Assembly (NCBI GenBank): GCA_023424585.1
Contig: JAFADT010000441.1
Span: 1 to 5,663 of the forward strand
Source: Pseudomonadota bacterium
GTDB taxonomy: Bacteria > Myxococcota > Myxococcia > Myxococcales > Myxococcaceae
Direction of reading: 5' to 3'
DNA length: 5,663 nt
Positions 1 through 5,432 of the stretch are shown here, one piece after another. The position numbers and the translations under genes are program-made. Under the pieces are notes generated by a model. The model saw nothing but the letters and a program-made list of their open reading frames with translations, was not told the DNA's origin and did not search any database. How positions within the stretch are numbered: the first letter of the stretch is position 1; each line of letters opens with the position of its first letter.

Positions 1-1
1 C

Positions 2-52
2 CGCGACGCCCTGCCCGCCATGGTGCACGTCACGACCGCCCCGGCGGGCTGA
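2..52 (+). CDS. C-terminal end of an upstream protein (partial, unidentified)
   Basis: Only the last 16 codons and a TGA stop (50-52) are inside the window, ending in the residues VTTAPAG. Read in this frame, every one of the 16 codons ends in G or C, as in the real genes downstream. The other two forward frames place A or T at several third positions. That is the whole case for coding, and too little remains to name a family. The stop is in the same frame as the receptor gene that starts 45 bases later, so it also marks the upstream limit of that reading frame. The short gap would allow an operon with the receptor, but a possible promoter lies between them. Confidence 0.5.
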   Translation, partial: RDALPAMVHVTTAPAG

Positions 53-82
53 GGAGGGGCTCGCGGCGCGGGCCGCATCCCG

Positions 83-88
83 TATGCT
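83..88 (+). promoter_or_regulatory. Possible -10 element (TATGCT) of a leaderless or near-leaderless promoter
   Basis: TATGCT fits the TAnnnT pattern of a housekeeping -10 hexamer and ends nine bases before the receptor ATG at 98. That would place the transcription start at or just before the start codon. The bases immediately before the ATG (CCGCGCCCC) hold no Shine-Dalgarno sequence; the only purine-rich run (GAGGAGGGG, 51-59) is about 40 bases too far away. No convincing -35 is visible in the GC-rich DNA upstream. A leaderless transcript would explain both facts, but a six-base match is weak evidence. Confidence 0.35.
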
Positions 89-97
89 CCGCGCCCC

Positions 98-2845
98 ATG
101 TCCCTGAACCTGAACGCCCGAAGCGCGCTCGCCGCGGCCTCGCTCCTGCTGGGAACCCCGGCGCTGGCGCAGGCCCCTCAAGCCGGCGCGCCGCCCGCGG
201 AAGCGGCCCCGCCCGCCCAGGCCCAGCCGGTGATGAAGAAGGCGCCGGAGCTGCTCCAGCCGGTGGAGGCCGCCTACCCACCCGAGGCGCTCGCGGAGGG
301 CCTCACCGCCTCCGTCCGCCTCATCATCACCATCGCGGCGGACGGCTCCGTGGCGGAGGTGGCGCCCACGGAGCCCGCGGGCCACGGCTTCGACGAGGCG
401 GCCATCGAGGCGGTGCGCCAGTTCCGCTTCTCACCCGCGGAGGTGGACGGCGTGCCCGCCCCGGTGCAGGTGGAGTACATCTACCACTTCACCCTGGACG
501 CTCCGCCGGAGGAGCCCTCCTCGCCAGAGCAGGCCCCGGTGGCGAAGACGGCCACGCTCCAGGGCCAGCTCATCTCGCGCGGCAGCCGCTCGCGGGTGGC
601 CGGCGCCACCGTGCGCTGCGGTGACGACCCGGAGGCGCCCGAGGCCGTGTCGGACGCGGACGGCCGCTTCCGCCTGGAGGTGCCCCCGGGCGAGTGCGCG
701 GTGCGCGTGGTGGCGTCCGGCTACCAGCTCTACCAGACGAAGGAGCAGCTCCAGGAGAACGAGACGACGGAGGTGAACTTCTACCTCGCGCCCTCCGGCG
801 GCGCGCTGGAGACGGTGGTGCGCTCCGAGCGGCCGAAGAAGGAGGTCGTGCGCCGGACCATCACGCGCCAGGAGGCGCAGCGGACGCCGGGCACCTTCGG
901 GGACCCCATCCGCGTCATCCAGACCCTGCCGGGCGTGGCGCGCGCGCCGTTCATCTCCGGCGAGCTGCTGGTGCGCGGCTCCAACCCCGGCCAGACGGCG
1001 ACGATGATGGACGGGGTCGGCATCCCCCTCCTCTTCCACCTGCTCGGCGGGCCCTCGGTGGTGAACGCCGAGTTCATCGATCAGCTCGACTTCTTCCCGG
1101 GCGGCTACGGCAGCCAGTACGGCCGCGCGGTGGGCGGCATCGTGGAGGTGGGCACGCGCAAGGGCGCCGCCGACACGCTCCACGGCTCGGTGAAGGTGGA
1201 CCTGCTGGACGCGGGCTTCTTCCTGGAGGCGCCCGTGACGGACGGCATCAGCGTGGCCGCCGCCGCGCGGCGCTCGTACGTCGACACGCTCCTGCCCGCC
1301 GTCCTCCCCAAGGACGAGGGCAGCACGCTGTCCGTGGTGCCTCGCTACTGGGACTATCAGTTGCGCGTGGACTTCGGCGCGAAGCGCGACGCCCGCACGG
1401 AGGAGGAGGCCCAGGCCCAGGCGGGCGGCGCGCGCAGCACCGGCTACGTCATGGCCTTCGGCAGCGACGACCAGCTGCGCCTGGTGTCATCCGGCCCGGA
1501 GACCGAGCGCGACCTGACGGTGGACACGCACACCCTCTTCCACCGCCTCAAGGGCGACTGGACGTACCGCAAGGGCGCGCTCACCTCCGTCTTCACGCCC
1601 TACGTGGGCTACGACGGCACCAGCTTCAAGTTCGGCGCCGCCAAGCAGGACGGCGTGGGCTACACCGTGGGCGCGCGCGAGGTGCTGGGCCTGGAGCTGT
1701 CCCCGACCCTCACCGTGCGCACCGGCATGGACCTGGTGTTCGAGCACCAGTCCTTCGACGTGGAGTTCCCCGCCCCGGAGAACTTCGAGTACGTGGCCTT
1801 CCCCGGCGCCGAGTCCGTGGGCGAGCTGCTGGTGGAGCGCATCGGCCTGGGCTCCTTCGACGGCGCGCTCTTCGTGGAGGCGGACTGGAAGGTGGGGAAG
1901 TTCATCTTCACCCCCGGCGTGCGCGCCAACTACCAGCGCGCGGGCGACGCCCGGAACGTGGCGCTGGATCCCCGGCTGTGGGTGGCCTTCAACGCCACCG
2001 AGCGCACCCAGCTCAAGGGCTCGCTCGGCCTCTACAGCCAGCCGGGCGAGACGTTCCGCTTCATCACCCTGCCCTACGGCAACCCGGACCTCGCCTACCA
2101 GCGCGCGTTCCAGAGCAGCCTGGGCGTGGAGCACCGCCTGACGGACGTCTTCAACGTCGACGTGACGGGCTTCTTCAACCGCCGCTTCAGCAACATCGTG
2201 GCGCCCGGGCAGATCGTCTCGCTCCCGAGCGGCGGCGTGTTCCAGGTGCCGTACTCCAACGACGGCATCGGCCGCGCCCTGGGCGTGGAGGTGATGATCA
2301 AGAAGCAGCGCGCGTCCGCGACGGACAAGTGGTCCGGCTGGCTGTCGTACACCTTCAGCCAGTCGCTCGACGGGCGCGCGGGCCGCGTCCCCGAGCGCAG
2401 CGAGGACTTCGGGGGCTTCGGGCCCACCGGCGACGACACGGCGTATGGCCTCAGCCCCTTCGACCAGACGCACATCCTCACGCTGGTGAGCAGCTACGTG
2501 CTGGGCAACGGCTGGGAGCTGGGCGGGCGCTTCCGCTACACCACCGGCCGCCCCACGACGCCGCTCAACCACACGTATGACGTGTACCAGGTGGACCGCA
2601 ACCGCTTCAGCGGCACGTACGGCCCCTACGCGTCGGCGCGCATGCGCGGCTTCCACCAGCTGGACGTGCGGGTGGACAAGAGCTGGCAGTTCCAGCGCTG
2701 GACGCTGGGGCTCTACCTCGACGTGCAGAACCTCTACAACGCGGAGAACACCGAGTTCACGTTCAACGACTACCGGCAGCGCCGCGAGTACGAGGTGCCC
2801 GGCATCCCCATCCTCCCCGTGGTGGGCGTGAAAGGAAGCTTCTGA
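98..2845 (+). CDS. TonB-dependent outer-membrane receptor with N-terminal TonB_C-like and carboxypeptidase-regulatory-like domains
   Basis: This is an outer-membrane gated channel for energised uptake of an unknown ligand. Seen in order: a signal peptide (1-24, cleavage after ALA); a Pro/Ala linker (25-50); a TonB C-terminal-like domain (about 55-133) with the YPPEAL motif, a GSVAEV strand, FDEAA and a QFRFSPA segment; an acidic Pro-rich linker; a carboxypeptidase-regulatory-like domain (about 152-231) with DADGRF and PPGECAVRV and two cysteines (174, 200); a candidate TonB box (ETVV, 238-241); a plug (about 250-355) with QTLPGV, VRGSNPG, DGVGIPL and SQYGRAVGG; and a beta-barrel to residue 915. 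The terminal Phe is typical of BAM-assembled barrels. Its length is at the upper end for the family because of the extra N-terminal domains. ATG 98 is the only ATG, GTG or TTG in frame after the stop at 50-52. A low-complexity EEEAQAQAGG patch (435-444) probably lies in a barrel loop. The receptor identity is firm; the substrate is unknown. It is tightly linked to the lipoprotein gene one base downstream. Confidence 0.95.
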   Translation: MSLNLNARSALAAASLLLGTPALAQAPQAGAPPAEAAPPAQAQPVMKKAPELLQPVEAAYPPEALAEGLTASVRLIITIAADGSVAEVAPTEPAGHGFDEAAIEAVRQFRFSPAEVDGVPAPVQVEYIYHFTLDAPPEEPSSPEQAPVAKTATLQGQLISRGSRSRVAGATVRCGDDPEAPEAVSDADGRFRLEVPPGECAVRVVASGYQLYQTKEQLQENETTEVNFYLAPSGGALETVVRSERPKKEVVRRTITRQEAQRTPGTFGDPIRVIQTLPGVARAPFISGELLVRGSNPGQTATMMDGVGIPLLFHLLGGPSVVNAEFIDQLDFFPGGYGSQYGRAVGGIVEVGTRKGAADTLHGSVKVDLLDAGFFLEAPVTDGISVAAAARRSYVDTLLPAVLPKDEGSTLSVVPRYWDYQLRVDFGAKRDARTEEEAQAQAGGARSTGYVMAFGSDDQLRLVSSGPETERDLTVDTHTLFHRLKGDWTYRKGALTSVFTPYVGYDGTSFKFGAAKQDGVGYTVGAREVLGLELSPTLTVRTGMDLVFEHQSFDVEFPAPENFEYVAFPGAESVGELLVERIGLGSFDGALFVEADWKVGKFIFTPGVRANYQRAGDARNVALDPRLWVAFNATERTQLKGSLGLYSQPGETFRFITLPYGNPDLAYQRAFQSSLGVEHRLTDVFNVDVTGFFNRRFSNIVAPGQIVSLPSGGVFQVPYSNDGIGRALGVEVMIKKQRASATDKWSGWLSYTFSQSLDGRAGRVPERSEDFGGFGPTGDDTAYGLSPFDQTHILTLVSSYVLGNGWELGGRFRYTTGRPTTPLNHTYDVYQVDRNRFSGTYGPYASARMRGFHQLDVRVDKSWQFQRWTLGLYLDVQNLYNAENTEFTFNDYRQRREYEVPGIPILPVVGVKGSF
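2834..2838 (+). promoter_or_regulatory. Ribosome binding site (GGAAG) of the lipoprotein gene, inside the receptor gene
   Basis: GGAAG within AAAGGAAG sits eight bases before the ATG at 2847 and overlaps the last codons of the receptor. This supports the 2847 start and translation coupled to the receptor. Confidence 0.6.
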
Positions 2846-2846
2846 C

Positions 2847-3770
2847 ATGAAGGCCCTGCTCAACACCGGAGTCCTGCTGCTGTGGGGGCTGGCGGCCAGC
2901 GCCTGCGTCGACCCCGAGGACAAGCCCTCCAACGTGCACGACCTCCGGGTGCTCGGCGTCTCCACGGAGCAGCCGGAGCTGATCGCCTCCACCTGCGACC
3001 AGACCCCGGAGGCCTTCGACGAGCTCGCGGCGGAGGTGACCTACCGCGCGCTGCTGGTGGACCCCGCCGGCGAGGGGCGCCCCCTCCAGTACGCGCTGTG
3101 GGCCTGCGCGGCGCAGGACGACCGCACGTGCGCGACGGAGGCGGACCGCGTGCTGCTCGCGGAGGGCACCACGAGCGCGGGCGAGCTGACGCTCCCCATC
3201 CGCCCCGGCGCGGCCCGGGTTGCCGGGGACAAGCTCCTGCTGGAGCGCGTGCTGGAGGAGGACTCGTACAAGGGGCTGGGCGGCATCCGCATGCCGCTCG
3301 TCCTCCGCGTGTCGGCGGGCGACGAGGAGGTCTACGCGCAGAAGCTGATGGTCTTCTGGTGCCCGGTGGTGGAGGGCATGACGGCCAACGTGCAGCCGGT
3401 GCTCCCCGGCCTGCGGGTGGACGACGTGCCCTGGCCGGAGAGCGAGCCCCTGGCGCTGAGCGGCCCCGGCCCCTTCGTGGTGACGGTGGACGACGTGTCG
3501 GACCGGGAGGAGGACTACGTCGTGCCGGGCCTGCGGCTGGACGCCGTGCACCTCAAGGAGTCGTGGGTCATCGGCTGGTACAGCACGCTGGGGAAGTTCA
3601 GCCTGTCGGAGACGGGCGGCGCGGACATCGGTGGCCAGCAGGGACGACACCGCGTGGAGTGGGAGCCCGCCGAGGGCGCGGCGGCCCAGGAGGTGACGTT
3701 CTGGGCCGTGGTGCGTGACGGACGCGGCGGCAGCTCCTGGGTGGCGCGCACGGCCCGCTGGAGCCCCTGA
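2847..3770 (+). CDS. Lipoprotein of unknown function paired with the TonB-dependent receptor
   Basis: The 307-residue product begins with a short basic start, a hydrophobic stretch and a lipobox ending ASA-C (Cys20). It should therefore be lipidated and membrane-anchored; +2 is Val, so there is no Asp inner-membrane retention signal. The mature chain looks beta-rich, with alternating hydrophobic strands. It has four further cysteines (50, 87, 95, 172) that could form two disulfides in the periplasm or on the surface. An early segment (VHDLRVLGV, 30-38) and a terminal segment (FWAVVRDGRGG, 285-295) look like strands of Ig-like or other beta-sandwich folds, which is only an impression. It starts one base after the receptor stop, with its own Shine-Dalgarno, so cotranscription is very likely. 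I infer that it helps the receptor, for instance by ligand capture, but it does not resemble the helical SusD family. Lipoprotein status is secure; the role is not. Confidence 0.9.
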   Translation: MKALLNTGVLLLWGLAASACVDPEDKPSNVHDLRVLGVSTEQPELIASTCDQTPEAFDELAAEVTYRALLVDPAGEGRPLQYALWACAAQDDRTCATEADRVLLAEGTTSAGELTLPIRPGAARVAGDKLLLERVLEEDSYKGLGGIRMPLVLRVSAGDEEVYAQKLMVFWCPVVEGMTANVQPVLPGLRVDDVPWPESEPLALSGPGPFVVTVDDVSDREEDYVVPGLRLDAVHLKESWVIGWYSTLGKFSLSETGGADIGGQQGRHRVEWEPAEGAAAQEVTFWAVVRDGRGGSSWVARTARWSP

Positions 3771-3782
3771 GCACCGTTGTCG

Positions 3783-3823
3783 CCAGGGGGAGCCAAGGCC
3801 AGGCGCCGGGTGGCGCCCCCTGG
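3783..3823. terminator. GC-rich inverted repeats between convergent genes, possible bidirectional terminator
   Basis: The 60-bp gap between two convergent stop codons contains CCAGGGGG (3783-3790) and its exact complement CCCCCTGG (3816-3823). An inner GGCGCC-GGGT-GGCGCC hairpin (3802-3817) competes with the outer stem for two bases. A further alternative pairs GGAGCC (3789-3794) with GGCTCC (3824-3829). The position suits a shared terminator for both transcripts. No T-tract follows on either strand, so it is not a canonical intrinsic terminator, and such stems also arise easily by chance at this GC content. Confidence 0.35.
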
Positions 3824-3830
3824 GGCTCCG

Positions 3831-5237
3831 TCACGGCTTCATCACGCCCGAGGCCTTCAGGTACTGGAGCATGGAGCGGACCTGCGGGCTGGCCTTGGCG
3901 TCCATGGCCTTCAACTGCTCGCCCAGCTTCGGGGTGTAGCCCTCCAGGATGGCCCGCTTCAGGGCTTCCTGGTCGAAGCCCCAGTCCTTCATCGCCTGGG
4001 GCAGGAGCGCCACGGCCCTGGGGTCCTTCAGTCGCACCAGCGCGGCGACGGCCGCGGCCTTGCCCTCGGGACACTTCCGCGCGAGCTCATACGCCTTGTC
4101 CGCCGCCGCCTTCGTCCCGACGTAGCCCAGGAGGGCCACCTCCCGCTGATCCGTCCCGTTGCGGCAGAGGATGAGCCGCTGGATGGCGGCCTTGGCCTCC
4201 GGGTTGCCCTGGCGCACCGCCGCCTCCACCTCGACCTGGTGCCACCCGAGCTTCGAGGCGTCGAAGGTCACCTTCGTCGCCACTTCGTGGCCGGCGTTCA
4301 CCAGCTCCGCGGCCGTCATGTTGCGGCGCAGCTCCGGCAGGTGCGCCAGGTCGCGCGCCAGACGCTGCCCCGCGGCCTGCCGCAGCTTCCACTCGCCCTC
4401 CGTCTGCGTGGCGAGGAACTTGATCAACCCTTCTTCGTAGGTGCCCTTCGCCGCCACCGCGTCATAGGCCGCGATCGCGCACGCGGGGCTCAGCTCCACC
4501 TGCTCGCCGTCCTCGCGCCGCACGTAGACCCGCATGGCGCCCCTGCCCGAGTTCCACCCCGAGGCGGTGGCCAGCCCCTTGACCAGCTCCTCCACGAGGA
4601 CCGGCTCCAGCTCCGCGGGTTCAACGCACCGCAGGGGCGCGCGCACGGCGTCGGCCAGCTCCTCCAGCTCGCTCGACGCGGCGCTCAACGCCTCCTCGGT
4701 GCCATCCTCCCGGCGCTCGGCCTGGCGCGTGAAGCACTCCGCGAACGAGGTCGCCCAGAGCCGCAGCTTCGGGTCGGGCTCCATCCGCATCGCCATCAAG
4801 GCATCCACCTGCATCGCGGGGACCCGCGCCGATGCCGCCAGGGCCAGCCCACGGTCGAAGGGCTCCTCGGAGCGCTGCGCCTTCTGCCGGAGGGCCTCGT
4901 CCGCCACCAGCATCCGCCCCAGCAGGTCCGCCGCCCTCGAGGGGAGCGACACGCGCCCCGGGCGCATCTGCCCGAAGCGCTGCGGGACGGTGAAGCTACA
5001 GGAGGTGGCGGGGCCCATGGCGTCCAGGGCCTGCTCCATGCCCCCCACCCGCGCGACCTTGGCCAGGACCCCGTAGGCCGTGGCGCCGCCCTGGAGCAGC
5101 GCGGCCTCCGAGCTGGCGCGGACCGCCGGGACGGCCTGCTCCAGAGAGAACACCGCCCTCCACAGCGCGGCTTCATCCGGAGCGGGGGCGGCGCCCGCGA
5201 GCACGAGCGCCGCGAGCAGGACTGGAGCGTGGACCAT
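3831..5237 (-). CDS. Probable exported alpha-helical HEAT-like repeat protein, function unknown
   Basis: The 468-residue product is not one I recognise. The N-terminus is hydrophobic (residues 4-17) and then Ala/Pro-rich, like a short signal peptide cleaved around AGA-A (16/17). It lacks the usual Lys/Arg at the start, so export is likely but not certain. Most of the rest is Ala/Leu/Glu-rich helix. The clearest HEAT-like units are in the last third (about 376-468), for example LKDPRAVALLPQAM (403-416), after repeated helix pairs with K-A-A and R-L-I spacing. A more beta-like interruption (about 233-250, MRVYVRRE) splits the chain. Six cysteines (80, 168, 204, 253, 358, 389) are spread through it. 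HEAT-like proteins generally serve as scaffolds, and no catalytic motif is visible. The start is well fixed: an in-frame TGA (5243-5241) lies six bases before the ATG, and AAGGTGA precedes it. It is convergent with the lipoprotein gene and divergent from the membrane-protein gene, so it is probably transcribed alone. Confidence 0.9.
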   Translation of the reverse strand: MVHAPVLLAALVLAGAAPAPDEAALWRAVFSLEQAVPAVRASSEAALLQGGATAYGVLAKVARVGGMEQALDAMGPATSCSFTVPQRFGQMRPGRVSLPSRAADLLGRMLVADEALRQKAQRSEEPFDRGLALAASARVPAMQVDALMAMRMEPDPKLRLWATSFAECFTRQAERREDGTEEALSAASSELEELADAVRAPLRCVEPAELEPVLVEELVKGLATASGWNSGRGAMRVYVRREDGEQVELSPACAIAAYDAVAAKGTYEEGLIKFLATQTEGEWKLRQAAGQRLARDLAHLPELRRNMTAAELVNAGHEVATKVTFDASKLGWHQVEVEAAVRQGNPEAKAAIQRLILCRNGTDQREVALLGYVGTKAAADKAYELARKCPEGKAAAVAALVRLKDPRAVALLPQAMKDWGFDQEALKRAILEGYTPKLGEQLKAMDAKASPQVRSMLQYLKASGVMKP

Positions 5238-5240
5238 GAC

Positions 5241-5247
5241 TCACCTT
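5241..5247 (-). promoter_or_regulatory. Ribosome binding site (AAGGTGA) of the HEAT-like gene
   Basis: On the minus strand AAGGTGA ends three bases before the ATG; its AGGTGA part matches the end of the ideal Shine-Dalgarno. The TGA inside it is an in-frame stop, which rules out any longer N-terminus. Confidence 0.7.
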
Positions 5248-5261
5248 GGAAATGAGAATGG

Positions 5262-5278
5262 GGCACAGTCTCTCCCAA
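5262..5278 (-). promoter_or_regulatory. Weak sigma-54-like element facing the HEAT-like gene
   Basis: On the minus strand TTGG and TGC are present with the invariant GG-N10-GC spacing, but only about eight of the 13 consensus positions match. If used, transcription would start near 5251 and give a leader of about 14 bases just containing the Shine-Dalgarno. The neat leader length is the main reason to list it. No better sigma-70 pair is visible: CATTCT (5259-5254) is a poor -10 with no good -35. Confidence 0.2.
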
Positions 5279-5302
5279 AACCGGCTCAGGTCGCAGCCAG
5301 GG

Positions 5303-5319
5303 TTGGCCCGCGCATTGCT
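5303..5319 (+). promoter_or_regulatory. Near-consensus sigma-54 (-24/-12) promoter
   Basis: The sequence TTGGCCCG-CGCA-TTGCT matches the RpoN consensus YTGGCACG-N4-TTGCW at 12 of 13 defined positions; the single mismatch is C for A. The GG (5305-5306) and GC (5317-5318) dinucleotides are separated by exactly ten bases, as RpoN requires. It points at the membrane-protein gene, with a predicted start near 5330 and a leader of about 103 bases to ATG 5433. It lies in non-coding DNA. Such promoters need an activating enhancer-binding protein, whose site would be expected some 80-200 bases upstream, which here means in or near the start of the divergent HEAT-like gene. Confidence 0.5.
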
Positions 5320-5351
5320 CAAGCCCGGGTCCAGAAGGCTCCATCGACGGC

Positions 5352-5378
5352 GCCCCGGCTCCACGCCCTTCCCGGGGC
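5352..5378 (+). other. GC-rich hairpin in the predicted leader of the membrane-protein gene
   Basis: GCCCCGG (5352-5358) and CCGGGGC (5372-5378) form a perfect 7-bp stem with a 13-base pyrimidine-rich loop. It lies just after the start predicted from the sigma-54 element. No T-run follows, so it is not an obvious terminator. Chance formation is plausible in such GC-rich DNA. Confidence 0.3.
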
Positions 5379-5385
5379 CGCTCCT

Positions 5386-5405
5386 CCGTGGTCATTCCGC
5401 CACGG
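5386..5405 (+). other. Inverted repeat CCGTGG-N8-CCACGG upstream of the membrane-protein gene
   Basis: Two perfect 6-base arms are separated by TCATTCCG. In RNA the stem can extend by a U-G wobble and a C-G pair. The right arm ends 27 bases before ATG 5433, and the left arm includes an alternative GTG start (5388-5390). It could be a dimer-binding operator or an RNA hairpin limiting translation; the sequence alone does not decide. Confidence 0.3.
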
Positions 5406-5432
5406 GGCGCGGCTGGCTCGCCACACGCCACC

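Noticed and set aside
50..97. Upstream gene and receptor in the same frame, separated only by a TGA: possible interrupted single gene or stop read-through
   Set aside because: The receptor has its own ATG followed by a normal signal peptide, which would be misplaced inside a longer protein. Read-through is not needed to explain anything.
1397..1424. Repetitive GAG and GCCCAG codons as a possible tandem repeat
   Set aside because: It is a short Glu/Ala/Gln-rich patch within a barrel loop. Too few and imperfect units to call a DNA repeat.
694..2580. Open frame of 628 codons inside the receptor gene in another + frame
   Set aside because: It is Arg/Gly/Ala-rich without recognisable segments and lies fully within the well-supported receptor. 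Frame-shifted high-GC codons rarely give stops.
1487..2992. Open frame of 501 codons antisense to the receptor and lipoprotein start
   Set aside because: It is His/Ala/Val-rich shadow translation that crosses the receptor-lipoprotein boundary. No ribosome site or domain is visible.
3777..5255. Long open frame on the + strand (492 codons) opposite the HEAT-like gene
   Set aside because: It begins with TTG, and its translation is rich in Arg, His, Leu and Gly with no domain logic, as expected from the antisense of a GC-rich gene. The minus-strand frame has a Shine-Dalgarno, a signal-like N-terminus and coherent helices.
5254..5280. Sigma-70 promoter for the HEAT-like gene (CATTCT as -10 with TTGGGA or GTTTTG as -35)
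   Set aside because: The hexamers match poorly and the spacings are 13 or 15 bases, so I do not list it as a feature.
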